From: Epichloe hybrida
Lineage: Eukaryota > Ascomycota > Sordariomycetes > Hypocreales > Clavicipitaceae
DNA length: 64,000 nt
Direction of reading: 5' to 3'
NCBI GenBank assembly: GCA_019022495.1
Contig: JAFEKR010000009.1
Span: 1,240,001-1,304,000 of the forward strand
Shown: piece by piece, positions 10,903 to 23,221 of the stretch
Layout of the letters: each line of letters starts with the position of its first letter
Position numbering within the stretch: the first letter of the stretch is position 1
Notes under the pieces: model-generated
Seen by the model: the letters and a program-made list of their open reading frames with translations, nothing else
Told to the model about the DNA's origin: nothing
Databases searched by the model: none
Translations under genes and position numbers: made by a program

Positions 10903-11501
10903 ATCGAGAGCTGTGGGTTACGGTTCGATAAGGTGCTGTGTGGTAATTTTCGAGGATCTGGTGATCCAAATGTTCTAATTATCTCTGTGTAGCGCAATGC
11001 TCTCGTGCTCCCCGGCTACTTTATGGGGGAAAGGTTGATCCGTAGAGGTTGAGGAACAAGTCGAGGATTGTCAGGACGTGAGGCGGGGCAAAATGCGACA
11101 TTCGGCGTGCGACAGCCCTTGCACTGGTTTGGTTTGAGGGCGGCTGGCGCTGGCCACACCCACTGGACGGGACTTGCTGGGGGCAGGGCGAATGACGCAG
11201 AGGGCATGTACCCCGCCAGCTCAACTTTGCACAGGAGGTACCAAAACCATCACGCATGACTTCAAGTCCATCACTTGATAGCTCTGGCGTGTTTCAACGT
11301 GCATACGACCACGGCTTCTTACTCCACGGCAATACCTTCGTTGGCGACCTGCTGCCGCCTCGGACTTCGCACCGATAATGCTGTCGAAAACCTGATTCTG
11401 TCCACCTAATCAGCTTGATGAGATTGCATCTGCAACTCGTCCTGAATGAGCCTCGACATGACCTCTAGGGCGAGGTCTTCAGGACGTCGCCAGTAGCTAC
11501 A
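10903..11501. other. Divergent promoter region, UBC13 / MTC5
   Basis: The 599 bp between two start codons on opposite strands must contain both promoters. Short frames at 11016-11259 on both strands overlap each other and have no family resemblance. Confidence 0.6.
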
Positions 11502-14500
11502 ATGCCATCCTTCGACCAGCGATCCGAATCTCCAAAGAAGGGTAGGATCATCAAGTCTGCTTACGATAGCGAGAGCTTCGAGTCAGACGGTTCCATCCAC
11601 GTCGAGGGTCTCGTGGGATCAGCCACCATCTCTCCGTCGGGTCGCGACATCGCGCTTGCATCGTGAGTAAAATTTACACCTGCATACCTCAATTTCATGA
11701 AATACTAAAGAAGCGCAAACAGCCCGGATGGCTTGGCTATCATTGATCTGGACTCGCCATACAATCCGCCGCGGCGACTGAAAAGTCATGGACTTCCCTG
11801 GTTGGTATGTGATGTGCAGTGGTCTCCCTTCGCGGCTCGAGACTACTGGGTGGTGTCTACAGCCAACCACCGCGCTTTGGTATGGAACCTGAATCTAAGA
11901 GAGGACTCGAATTCTGGTGCAATCGAGCATTCGCTCCATGGCCATAGCCGCGCTATCACGGATGTCAACTTCTCCGCTCATCATCCTGACACGCTTGCCA
12001 CCTGCTCTGTAGATGGTTACGTTCATTGGTGGGATTTGCGACGACCTAGACAACCTGCCCTTTCATTTTGTGACTGGTTTGCTGGAGCTACTCAAGTCAA
12101 GTTCAATCGTCAGGACCCCCATATCATAGCATCTGCTCATGATCGCTTCTTACATATCTGGGATGACCGAAAAGCTTCCAAGCCTGTGAGGTCCATCAGC
12201 GCGCACACGTCGAAAATCTATGGAATCGACTGGAATCGCACTCGAAGCACTGGCATTGTTACCTGTTCACTCGATAAAACAATTCGGTTCTGGGATTATG
12301 GCAAGGACGGAGACGACCAGCTGGAACACATTATCCGCACGGACTTTCCTGTTTGGAGAGCTCGCCACACCCCGTTCGGATGGGGTTTACTAGCTATGCC
12401 TCAGCATGAGCCAGGGAATCTGTACCTTTACGACAGACTATGGTCTAGAGACTCACCAGTCGAGGTCTCACCAAACCCTGTTGCTGTGTTTCCCGGACAT
12501 GGAGACCACAAAGCCAAGGAGTTCTTATGGAGAACGCGAGGCGGTATATCGAGTGACAACATCGACCATCGAGAATTCCAATTAGTGTCATGGGGTACCG
12601 ACAACGAGTTGAGACTACATTGCCTCGATGCGAACATATACTCCGCTGTTGGTCATGTGAGGGATGGGCCTGCGAGAAAAGGTCTAAGTCTAACCAGGCA
12701 AGGGGCTGCTTACAAGACTTTCCGAACCGTGGACGACAGTAGCAGCCGTGATCGCAAAATGGGTACAATGAGCGACCACCGAGCAAGTGTCGAACTGGCC
12801 CAACACAAACAAAGCGCGATTACATTGGGCGTTCGCTCCGGGAGCCAGATGAATCGTCATCTCCGACCTGCATGGCGAGGTCCATCAATGAAAGCCAAGG
12901 TGAACTCTGAAAAGCACGTTGATAGAAGTCAAGCTCAACTTGGATGGATGAAGGGCATCACCATGACCAAAAGGAATCCGTCAACCGATCATCACGGGCG
13001 TCATGCCTCCTCCAAAGATCACGGGCTTTTGGGCCACAACTATCCTGATGATGAATGGGGCCAACCTGACACCATTCAAGAAGAACTGCTTCGAATCAGT
13101 ACTCAAATTCCCAAGGTAAAATGGGAAAACATCGACATGGATAGTTTGACACTGAAAGCGTCGCTCACCGGCCCCTGGGGAACTTGCGGGGAACCAATTT
13201 TCGTCAAAGTCAAGATTGATATTCCATCCGACTATCCCAAGCTCAAGGCACCAAAATTCATGATTGAGAAAACCTCCTTCATGCCCGAAGATACACATAA
13301 GAAAATAATGAAAGAAGTGCATATGCTTGCTGACCAATTTCTGCAGCGCAAGCAAAACTGCTTGGAAGTAACATTTACATACCTACTTGGCGAAGTCGAC
13401 TTGGAGTCCAGCACTACGTTTTTTAAGAATGTTCGAGATCTGGATGATGACCTCGACGGCCTTGCTGATGAAAGCTCCAGCGAAGAAGATGAGGATATTC
13501 CAGCTGGAGGGTCTATCTCCATGTCTCAGGAGCTTCCTCACGCTGATGCAGACACCACATTAGCCCCGTTGCCTCATCGAAACATTCCCCCCCCACCGAG
13601 GACTTGTGGTGCTCGCTTTTCACCAGACGGCCAGCTTGTGTGTTTTTTCCCATCTAAAGAAGAAAAGGCTAGAGCGCTGTTCTCTACTTCCGCTGAGCTC
13701 TATAACAAGGAGCGCTCCAAGGGGGAGCCGTTCTTTGCGGGCTTCGGTCGTCTAACATATGATCTACCGTCTAAACAAAAATTTGCCACGGACGAGGCAT
13801 CTGCTACGGATGACCTTTCTGACGAATCAGAGAGTGACATGTCGTCGTCATCTTCTAGTGGTTCTGAGTCAACCTCAATTCACAAGATGAGTTTGTGGTA
13901 TAGTTCGAGCCGACAACTTCGAAAAACTTGGAGCGAAGACAGATCAGTGCGATCCAGTGGAGGTGGGACTGGTGCAGGTACTGGAACTGGCACGGGTACC
14001 AGTCGACGCCGATTTGGACGACCTCGAAACCTGATAGTGATCCATGACATACGATGTGAGTTGCCGTCAAAGAGACAATACGCTGAGGAATATGCTATTT
14101 TCGGCGATGGGGCCGATGTTTGCGAACACAACGCTCGGGTGGCTGAAAAATACGGTAACAGCGACTTGGTGGATATATGGCGATATCTAGCACTCTTACT
14201 TACCAAGGGAATACCTCTTCAAGTTTTGAGTCGTGAACATAACCAAGCGTCTGTCCTAGTCATTGCACGAGATGCGGTGTCTAAGAATGCGAGAAGTCCT
14301 GGCCCACGAGCAGACCGTTCGTTGGCTACTGACGGATCTGGCCTCGTAGGCAGGGTCAAATGGGGTCAACATCCTCTGGCCAAGGAATTCATTGCGGATC
14401 TCTTCGATCACTTTGAGAGGCTTGCCGACATTCAAATGCTGGCAATGCTCTCATGTGTGTTCAGTGAACCACAGGCAGATGACGGCGTTGCCTATGCAGA

Positions 14501-16013
14501 GTCTTATCTGCCAAAACAGGAGACGCCATTGCCTTTGAAGGCTCCTTCATTTTCCTTGGATTACTTCCCCACAGATGCTTCGGCGTGGAAATGGAGTGTT
14601 CATAGTCGCAGCCACACAAACTCTGCAGCGACCACTCCCGGAACTCTCCATACTCCCACACATTATGCTGGCTCCCATGCCTTGGAGGAGTTCCTTTGGA
14701 GTGGCGACCCGGGAAACAACTCATACTCGTGCGGCGAAACACCTCCGCTTAAAGGCAAGGCCCAACTGGGCGATCCTGAATTTCTGCCACCGCCAGTATC
14801 TAGGTCGCCTACCAATCGTGGAATCCTGCGAGGAAACAGTGGGCTCGCATCAGCATTCACAGTAACTCTGCCCAAATCATTCGTCGGAGGTGGATCCTCC
14901 TCGCCTACCAATCAAGCACGAAAACGGCCCAGCCCTGCCGAATACATCATGAACAGTCTTACTCCAGCCGTGAGCAACTCAGGAACATCCACTCAGGGAC
15001 TCACAAACGCCTCGGCCGAATCTGGTGGTGGAAGAACGTCATTATCTGACGAAGACCACAGGCGAGATGAGATCTTGCCACTTGTTCCTGTATCGGTGAA
15101 TATAATTCAGGCGGATCAATCAATATTCGACGATGACGGGTGGCTGAGCAAGCCATTGCTCGATCCCAGTCGGGCTGGCATATATGCCAAATATCGTTAT
15201 GCTTATGCAGAGATGCTGCAGATGTGGGACCAGCCCTTATCACGATTGGAGGTATTGAAATTCAACAACCTCCGAGAGGATTCAGCCACAGCCGTGACTG
15301 ATGTCGGCTTCCACGATTCGACGGCACTGCGAGATGGTGCGAGTGCTGCAGCGGAAGGGCATCACAAGACCGGCTCGTCTCCTATTGTCATGGGTAAAAA
15401 GGATCAACTGCATAATCTGGTGGCTTCCGGGCGTGGCTTAGATGTTACCGGCATCTGTCGCATCCATGAAACTCAGCTCGAACCGGCTCGCTACACATCC
15501 TCGCATCACAATATTGGTGGAGCCGTCGGAAGTTGCGATAGATGTCATCGGATGCAATCCCAGCTTAGGTGTGTGTACTGCCTGGAGCCTGTGGATGCAT
15601 TATTCCCGCCATGCCTATCATGCGGCTGCGCCAGTCACGAGGCATGTCTAGCAGAGTGGCACGCTGCCGGTGAGACGCTCTGTCCTGCGGGTGATGAGTG
15701 CAATTGCGTCGAGGAAGCCGCCAACGGACAAGTTGAGTCATGGGCCGCACTCCGAGGAGCCATGATGAAAGGGCAAAGCAAGCCGAGCAAAATACCCCTT
15801 CTTCCTCCCGCAATAATGGATGGAAGCGATGACGACAAATTCGCCAGAGGAAGAAGTGACTGGTCGCGTGTTGACGCTGATGTTCCCAGTCGAGAGCAGG
15901 GTGGGCTGATGGTGCCGCAATCGCCAGCAGCTTTGAGCTTTGGGCGGCTGAAGCAGGCCGGGACTTGGTCACGGACATCTAGTCTGCGCCGGAGTAGTAA
16001 GAGAATTGGATAA
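11502..16013 (+). CDS. MTC5: SEA complex subunit Mtc5/Sea3 (WDR59 homologue)
   Basis: Exons 11502-11662 and 11723-16013, 1483 aa, split serine codon, GTGAGT donor. WD40 repeats fill about residues 75-360 (motifs such as VWNLNL, VHWWDLR, LHIWDDR, IRFWDYG). An RWD domain lies at about 496-613 (DTIQEELLRI to FTYLLGEVDLE). A C-terminal RING-like zinc domain sits at about 1323-1384, with Cys pairs CDRC, CVYC, CLSCGC, a His-x2-Cys and CNC. This order is that of Mtc5/Sea3 in the SEACAT part of the SEA complex (GATOR2 in animals), which acts at the vacuole upstream of TORC1. Between domains are Ser/Asp-rich, probably disordered segments, including a Gly-Thr run near 13970-14005. Confidence 0.93.
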
Positions 16014-16849
16014 ACCTCCAGTGACTTGGTGATGATTACCATTTCGAGCATTCCATGTACTACTAGAAGTCGGATTGGGCTGTATGAGTGAGTTGGCCCG
16101 GCGTTTAGGGGTTTCATTTTATAACGCGGTAGACGTTGCACAGATGGAGTATTTCAGCGGCTTGCAATTGAAACGTAGGGCTCCCGAGAGTTTTACCACA
16201 GTATCCCGCCAATGAGGCAGAAGCAGAATAATAACACCGATTTTTTTTAGCAGTCATCATAGCAAAGAACTAGTCAAGTGGTCGGGTACACATGTCGGAA
16301 AGAGGTGCGATGATTGTATCCAAGTTCATGGTGCAGGTGCATATGCACATGTTTCCCAGAACTAGCCAACATCTAATATGTATTGAATATGGAAATATCG
16401 GAACGAAGAAGAATGATTTAAGAAAAAAGACGAAGTCTGGCCATTTCTGTACATGCGAAACGAAGCCCAGGCCTCCCGATCAAGTACCAGTCGCGACAAG
16501 TCGTGACGGTTACTAAATCAAGACAAGATGGCGACAGAGAATATTGTACATGTGCTGAGAAACACGGTGACAGATTGGAACAAGCAAGAACCAAATGGAA
16601 AGAGAAAGACGACGACAATTCGAGGAAAGGCACATGCTCCGAGGAACCCACACGTGCCTTGTGCAACGAACGCGCCTTCCTTTTTCCCATGAAATCCCAG
16701 CTTGCGCCATCCATCTTCGATTCACTTGCAAAAGTTGGCCATCGGGTGTCCTGTTGGAAACCAACCAACTCGTTTCGAGGTTTCCAATTTCAATGTCGCC
16801 AGCATGGGTCTGGTATCTTTTTGCATTCATCATCGCCCGGCGATGACTG
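16014..16849. other. Intergenic between convergent MTC5 and the 2EXR gene
   Basis: No supported gene; overlapping open frames occur on both strands at 16418-16886 and none resembles a family. A T-rich tract lies at 16241-16249. Confidence 0.6.
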
Positions 16850-17854
16850 TCATTCTGCCTCCAGCCCACGGCGTGCACGTCGATGATCCGACACTTCCTC
16901 GTCAGCCTCCCCCGTGTCGTCCCACCTCAATGAGAAAGTCAGGATGCGTTCAACCATGATCCATCTCATGCGGTTTGTAGACGTGTCGGTTTCCGTACTG
17001 CCTTGCTCGGTCGCAGTAGACCAAGGGCGAATGCGTTTCCATTCGATGTGTTCTTCCCCGTCTCCGTGTTCCCTGCCGTACTTGCCGTCTTTCAAGGCAA
17101 CTTTGGACACCATTCTCTGCCGGCCAAGGTTAAGCTGCTGGCAATCTGCCTTGCCGCATCGGCCCTCTCGCAAAATCATTTTTGTCTCGGGCTCGTTGAG
17201 ATCAAGTGGAGCAATCTCTATGATGTCTTCATCGACCCAATATCGGAATTGCCGCGCCGTCCTCTGCAGCCGAACCTCGTATGGCATATCTTTGTCCACA
17301 CCAACCATCCAAGATCGATCTACCTCACCGACTTTTATGATCCAGAGATCCCTCAAGTTCGGGAACCAGAATTTTTCAAACTCAATTTTGCCGTACTGGC
17401 CGCCCGGGTAGCACGCTGCCAGGTACATTGAGTAACGGTACAAACCGTCTATGCGGCCATCGTCGGGGAAGCAGTCCCAGAAGGCCAGTCGTTGTACACG
17501 CAACGCCAACTCTTCCAAGGGTGTGTTGGATCTCTGGTCCGAGATATTGGGGTCACAAACCAATATGTCTCGAGAGAAATGAAAGCACGATCCGCGCCCG
17601 ACTGCTTCATAGCCCTGTCGAGTTTCTGCACGCGCTTCTGCATTCAGTTGCGTGACGGGCGGTAATGGATAGGATTTCTCCTCTTGAACCAAGTCATCCA
17701 AGATGACAACGCGAGGTTCCACGGCGCAAGACCATATCTTGAGCCGAAGCTCGGCGGGCAACTCGGCAAATGTGGTCTCATGTTGATGCCGATACGGGTG
17801 CCGCCAGAAGGAGTCCTGACTCCAAGAACCACGACAGCTCTTTGCAACTGCCAT
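16850..17854 (-). CDS. 2EXR domain protein, 334 aa
   Basis: A single uninterrupted exon. Near the N-terminus (about residues 27-45) is TTFAELPAELRLKIWSCAVEPRVV, the signature start of the fungal 2EXR domain (F-x-x-LP-x-E-L-R-x-x-IW). Then PLPPVTQLNAEARAETR and FHFSRDILVCD complete the usual F-box-like pattern. The family is greatly expanded in Pezizomycotina and its function is unknown; a role in protein interaction is often guessed. The C-terminal third is hydrophilic. No signal or membrane segment is visible. The start at 17854 gives a conventional N-terminal extension before the domain. Confidence 0.85.
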   Translation of the reverse strand: MAVAKSCRGSWSQDSFWRHPYRHQHETTFAELPAELRLKIWSCAVEPRVVILDDLVQEEKSYPLPPVTQLNAEARAETRQGYEAVGRGSCFHFSRDILVCDPNISDQRSNTPLEELALRVQRLAFWDCFPDDGRIDGLYRYSMYLAACYPGGQYGKIEFEKFWFPNLRDLWIIKVGEVDRSWMVGVDKDMPYEVRLQRTARQFRYWVDEDIIEIAPLDLNEPETKMILREGRCGKADCQQLNLGRQRMVSKVALKDGKYGREHGDGEEHIEWKRIRPWSTATEQGSTETDTSTNRMRWIMVERILTFSLRWDDTGEADEEVSDHRRARRGLEAE

Positions 17855-19571
17855 CTCACGATATGTGACGTATCATAAGGAGAGGTTTTCAAATAGGGCG
17901 AACCACTCTTAGCAAAAAGGATTCCCAAGAAATATAAACGAAGGTTGGAAGGTTGGTATCAGCCTGTACCAAAGTGCTGAGCCATTCACTGGCGCCAGCC
18001 ATATAAGCTGAACGGAGGGGCGCTTGCGCACGCGATGGAGTCGGAGAGGCCGGCCACGACTCATCCTCGGGCAAAACCTCAACGCCATGGTGCTTCTTTG
18101 GCGGATCCGAGTCAGGTGCGGTCTGGCTTGGCTCCGCTGTTTCGGTTGCCTATCAGTCCATCAATCCTCGAGAGGAAATTCGAGAGAGGGAGTGAGAGAC
18201 GGGCGCTAGAAGCACCAAGGGATTAGAAAATGAAATAAACTAAAAGGACAGATGCTTTACCATTGCCACGCGCAAGGCAAGTTGACTCTCATGAAGCCAT
18301 CGTCATGATGCCCGACAAGTCCAGAAACTCCACTTGTGCCACCGCCACCGCCACCGCCACCGACAGACAGCAGGTTGGCTTCACCGACGGTCTGTTCCCG
18401 GCGGCTACGTGCATAAAGCTGGCGTTGATCATTTGGCCAGCAGCCCAATCGGCGGTGACATTGGACGAACCAGAGAACGCTGCACTGCATCAGCGAGGTG
18501 TTTGTCGTTGACAGGCAAAGGAAGCAAAGGAGGCAAAGGAGGCAAAAGCTCCCTTCACGCGCCGTTGACACTGGCATTTCGGGCTGCCACGTTGCTGTAG
18601 GATGCAGTGTAATAAGTGTCAAACGCTGCACAGCTCGCAGCGCATTGCAGAGACTGCAGAGACAATCTGGCTCTGACTTGGCGTTGGCTATCAAGATGAG
18701 CAATTGGAGCTCGCGGAAACAAATCATACGATGCTTCTCTAGCTTGCCTGGCCTTGTGGTCCATAAAATTGACGAATCATGCGGCCTGAGCACGAGCGCG
18801 TTCTTGGCACCAACATGCTCCCATCTGGCCATGCCGGCAGCTTGACTTGGTCTCTGACGAGCAGAACAAGGTGAGGGCGACCATTCGTGCAACACATCCG
18901 CCCATCAGAAGCATGAGGAGAACCAAGGGAGTGCCGCACAGCCGACCAAGCCGCCGGTACGCAAAACGTGTGCCGCCAGGCCAGCATTGACGTAGCGATC
19001 CTCTGCCGTCTCATACGTTGTCATTGTGACCAGGGACGTTTGTTCAAAGCGTGCATAACATGCCAAGGGATGATGCGCCTCGGTTTCAGACTCGTCAATG
19101 GCCAGAAGTGGTACGTGGTACAAGATGATTTTCGTTGATTAATCTCATCTCCTTCAGCAGACGTCAACAGAAGTCAACAGGAGCCGAGGTCATGGCTTTA
19201 CATCAGCTGACAATCACTTGCATCAAAAGTGGCCGTGCTACAAGCACGATGAAGATCAACGTTTCATCCAAGTCGTAGATAGATATGTGACGGGTACTAG
19301 CATGTACCCGAATGTGGATATGTATATGTATCAAGTGATGGGAGTATCAAATAAAGGCATATAATGCGTGGTGGATACAAGTCTAACATGGCTGTTTGCA
19401 TTCCTCATCGCCTCCAAAAACGCCATGCTTAGGTAGTGGTAGTCAAGGGAAATTGTAACCAGGAGAGAGACCCGGGCCCAAATGATTAGATATTCAAAAA
19501 AGAGAAACCTCTTTAGCGCGAGGTGAACTGGTTACTTGGGGGGGGGGGTTCCTGAAATTGTTTCAGATGCA
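17855..19571. other. Intergenic, no supported gene
   Basis: 1.7 kb upstream of the 2EXR gene and downstream of the membrane-protein gene. Open frames at 18257-18895 and 18498-18845 overlap on opposite strands and are built over simple repeats. A hexamer array lies at 18338-18361. A G9 run at 19540-19548 is near the end of the membrane-protein gene. Confidence 0.55.
18338..18361. repeat. Hexamer repeat, GCCACC x4
   Basis: Four perfect copies of a 6-bp unit in intergenic DNA. They create artificial open frames with Gly/Val or Ala/Thr runs on both strands. Confidence 0.85.
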
Positions 19572-20219
19572 TCATGGCTCTGTCGTCTCATTCTTTTCTG
19601 GTACACCAGACCCTGATGGGCCCTTCTCTGAAAGAACTGACTCGAGAATAGATTGCTCTGCTCCATGGCGTAAAGAGCCCAGGTGGATTCTATAGATGGT
19701 CAGTGATTCAACGTCGAAAATCCCAGGTTCTTGGACAAGCAGAAGAAGTTGAAAGAGAAAAGATGGAAAGAAAAAGCGAAAAAAGACCCACCTTCTCAAA
19801 CGTGAGCACGCAAAGGCCAAAATCACGGCAAATGTCAGAATGAAGATGGCCAGGCGATTTCTGAAACCCAGCAACGAGATACGATGTCTGTGATGGTGGT
19901 GGCCGTGTCCCTCCCTCGACGCATGGCCCATCGTGAAGGGGCCCTTCTTGCTGCCGAACGAGGTGGTCAAGACTTGGCCGTTGCCGTCGCCTTTGAAAGA
20001 TTGGGCAAGATAGCCTTGTGCCTCGGAGGCATACTTTGTCACTTTGGTGACGATAGTATCGGCGAAGCGCGACGACGAGTCGGCTCGCACCATCTCCACC
20101 TTGTATACGACCCGGCGCTCCATTAGGGTATCGTCGTCGGATATGATGGGTCCTTGATGCCATGTCGGCAGTGAGGAGGCGATGGCGGACAGGGAGAGGA
20201 GCGGTAGTAGGAGCTTCAT
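19572..20219 (-). CDS. Small single-pass membrane protein with signal peptide
   Basis: Model of 181 aa with exons 20219-19792 and 19689-19572. The 102-base intron has a GTGGGT donor, a very pyrimidine-rich body and a TAG acceptor, and keeps the frame. Without splicing the frame also stays open, so the intron is an inference. The signal peptide is MKLLLPLLSLSAIASSLP. A soluble segment with a Gly-His-rich stretch (about residues 97-113) is followed by one membrane helix at about 121-139 (RLAIFILTFAVILAFACS) and a short cytoplasmic tail. I chose this Met because the upstream in-frame extension is only poly-Lys coded by an A-rich microsatellite. Family not recognised. Confidence 0.65.
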   Translation of the reverse strand: MKLLLPLLSLSAIASSLPTWHQGPIISDDDTLMERRVVYKVEMVRADSSSRFADTIVTKVTKYASEAQGYLAQSFKGDGNGQVLTTSFGSKKGPFTMGHASREGHGHHHHRHRISLLGFRNRLAIFILTFAVILAFACSRLRRWVFFRFFFPSFLFQLLLLVQEPGIFDVESLTIYRIHLGSLRHGAEQSILESVLSEKGPSGSGVPEKNETTEP

Positions 20220-21595
20220 TCTTGCGGTAGCGTCTACTTTTTTCTTTTTCTTTTTCTTTTTTTGCAGGTGCAATGGCTCGGTCGGTGTATTGACTTGACC
20301 CTCTCTCTCTCTCTCTCTCTCCCTCTCTCTCTCAAAAGTCCAGACAGAGCTAGAGCTACTTGTGTATCCAAGAATCGGCGACTAACCGGTTTGGCCGAGG
20401 TCCGACGATCTCGTCAAGATGCGAATTGAGAACGAGTTTGTGTAAGTGAGGAAGCCGTTGGCGCGGGGCTGGTTTGAGTTTACGGCGACTCTCTTTCTTT
20501 CGAAACTGGCTCACGACAGAGTGAGATGGGTATACGTTACGGAATAGATGGATGGGCAAGCAAAGAGAAGAGGAAGTAGCAGACGGACGTACAACAAGTA
20601 AATATGTAAGACTGGCAGGAGCGAGGGGAGCAGTGGGCGCCCTGCAACATGGCCCTGCAACATGGCACTGCAACACGGCAACCAACTTGCAACCCTGCGC
20701 AGCCCTGCGCAGCCCTGCACCACTGCACCACTGCAGCAGCCCTGAGGGAGGTGGTGGAGTGGGGACCAGGAAACCAACGAGAACGGGGGACGTGGGGTCC
20801 ATCTGGTCCCATCTCTGACAATTCATTTATTCATCCTTGATTGTCCACGGCTGAGCTGTGCCGAAAAAGACAGCGCTCCCGCTCCCTGCTCGGCGATGCT
20901 CCGTATTGTAAAGTAGGGTGTAACACCTTGTCCCCTTTTTTGCCCCCAGTCCCTCCAGTCCCCCCACACGACAGATAAGACGGCGACGTCTGTCTTGACT
21001 CCTTGAGGATGGCGGAGCCGAGAGCTGACCACACCTGTCGGACAGTAGCCGAGACTGGCTGCAGACTCTGGCGACTGTGCTCTCGTAATGCATTGGTCAT
21101 TGGCTGGTGCGTATATCGCCAACTCCACCAAAGGGACGGGGACGAGTCACGACTTCGGACGATGATATGTACGAGTGCTTCCGCGCTTGGGCCTTTCGAA
21201 ACAATGGGTGCGGTGTGGCGCGGGAATGAGCAAGAGATTGTTCTGATTCCTGCGTCGTCTCTTCCGATAGCCGTGGAAAAGATGCACTTGGCTAATATTA
21301 TGTATCTTGTTGCAGTCTTGATGCTCATCTCAGCCTGCCAATTTTTGAAAATGTCTCGCGAGGTGTAGGGTAGTGGGCCACCCGTGAAGCAGGATCGGAC
21401 CCCTCGATTCCTTTTCCCGAATCTTGCCGAGCCAGATGGGGCGGCTTACAGACCTCGAAACTCCAACGACTCTCTCCCATCCCATGGGGCACGGCACGTC
21501 ACGCCTTTTCATTTGAAAATCATTTGTAAACGGGAATACGTCTCACCTCGCGCCGCCCTGTCTTTCCCCCGGCTCCCCGGCTCTGGACTTATGCT
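20220..21595. other. Divergent intergenic region with simple repeats
   Basis: 1.4 kb separates the membrane-protein gene (minus) from GPI2 (plus). It holds T-rich repeats at 20237-20264, a CT array at 20301-20333, and an imperfect GCAACAT/GCACCACT-rich stretch at about 20640-20745 that yields spurious Ala/Cys-rich frames on both strands. No gene is supported. Confidence 0.55.
20301..20333. repeat. CT dinucleotide microsatellite
   Basis: About 16 CT units with one CCC interruption, 80 bp upstream of the membrane-protein start codon. Pyrimidine tracts like this are common in fungal promoters. Confidence 0.9.
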
Positions 21596-23221
21596 ATGCC
21601 CTCTCCCACAGATGACGAGCCGCCATTCCCACCTCTCTCCCACGCCGCGGCCTTCAACGCCTTTGGCCGCTCCCATCTGTCACCGCACGACGCACACCCC
21701 TCGCCGACCCGACGAGCGCGCGACTTCGATGGCCAAAACGGGACAGCGCCTTTGCGAGGCCCAGACGCAGAGCGCAGTAGGAGTCGCAGGCGGAAACGAG
21801 CTTGGAAGAAGCTCATGTGGGTGAAGCAATCATGTACGAGCATTGCATCCCATATCATCATCTCACAAAAAGTTCTTTAAAAACTGACAACTGTCTTTTT
21901 GTTTGGACAACCCCCAACAGATCCGGATAATTACACAGACCAAGCAACATTCTTGGAGAATCTCCAACGAAACCCACGCCTGAAACCCTACGACTTCTGG
22001 CCCCTTGTTGCCGACTCCACCATCATCCTACAGCACGTCTGTTCCGTGACCATATTCATAGTCTGCTTTGTGGGCATTTTCCACGCGCGCGTGAGCCCCG
22101 TCTCCGTCGTGAGCTGGAGCAGCTTCGGCACCTTTGTCGGATGGATCCTCTGGGAGAGATGGGTATCCGAGGAGGAAGACGAGGAGGATGAGGCGGTCAA
22201 GACAGCAGCCGCCGAGGCAGCAGCTTCGACATCTACATCATCTGCGATGATGGGCGTCGCCCCGATTGCTGTTGCGGCAAGGTCAGCGAGCTTGCGGAGA
22301 CGAAATCGGGCGGGCAGCGTACGCCGACCACCCCATCCACTGAGGCTTGAGTCGCTGCCTTGTTCGAGTACGGCCGGTATGGTGCCTTCTTCGACGGCGA
22401 CGACGGCGACGACGTCGTTATCGGCCGCAAGCTCAACTATTGATCTGCATGCATCCACGGCCGCCCACACGACCAGCAATGGACGTCTCGCGGCGCCGGC
22501 CTCGACGACGGGCCTGAACAGCACCGGCGGGAGCACCAGGCTGACGCCAAAACCGAGCACCGAGTTTCGCCATGATGGCGACGAACCGCTGGTGCCGCTG
22601 GACGAGAATCGCACCCACCAGCGTCTGGGCACCATAAAATCCGCCCTCCTCATCTACTCGACCCTGCTGGGCTTGTCGCCGATCCTCAAATCCCTCACGC
22701 GCTCCACATCCAGCGACTCCATCTGGGCCATGTCCTTCTGGCTTCTCGCCATCAACATTTTCTTCTTCGACTACTCGGGCGGCGTGGGTGCCAAGTTCCC
22801 CGCCTCGCTGTCCACCAATGCCGCCCTGATGGCGTCGACCGTCCTCGCGAGCCGCCTACCCCAGACGAACCAGGTCTTCAGCCTGACACTGTTCAGCATC
22901 GAGGTGTTCGGTCTATTTCCCGTGTTTCGAAGACATGTTCGCCACAGAAGCTGGCGCTATCACGTCCTCCAGACGGTTGTGCTCGTGCTCGGTGCGGGAT
23001 GGGGGGTCGGTGTTGTCCTAGGCGATGCCAAGAATGGCAGCAAGTGGCCTTGGAAGAGCGGCATCGTCGGCATGATTTTCAGCGTCGTCATCTCGGCCCT
23101 GGCCACGGGCGGGTGCAGTTGGTGGTTGATCGGGCTGCAAAAGTACAAGAATGAGATTAGGGGTCCTTGGGATCCTGCTAGGCCCATTATCATGAGCAGG
23201 ACTAGGTGGGATGACAAATAG
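21596..23221 (+). CDS. GPI2: GPI-GlcNAc transferase subunit Gpi2/PIG-C
   Basis: Exons 21596-21833 and 21921-23221, 512 aa, split Tyr codon, GTACGA donor and AACAG acceptor. The family signature spans the join: KKLMWVKQS then YPDNYTDQATFLENLQRNPR, followed by PLVADSTIILQH. Multiple hydrophobic helices follow (for example TIFIVCFVGIFHAR, ALLIYSTLLGLSPIL, FWLLAINIFFFDYSGG, and two near the C-terminus). Gpi2 is a subunit of the ER enzyme that transfers GlcNAc to phosphatidylinositol, the first step of GPI-anchor synthesis. A long Ala/Ser/Thr-rich insertion (about residues 170-305) sits between the early and later helices; extra loops here are seen in filamentous fungi. The window also holds two predicted GPI-anchored proteins. 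Confidence 0.94.

Noticed and set aside
16503..16886. Overlapping frames on both strands downstream of MTC5
   Set aside because: Same DNA open in several frames, none protein-like; best seen as 3' flanking sequence.
18257..18895. 212-codon minus-strand frame with a Gly run
   Set aside because: The Gly run is the GCCACC repeat read in reverse; the rest is not conserved-looking.
21988..22653. 221-codon minus-strand frame
   Set aside because: Shadow of the GPI2 coding sequence.
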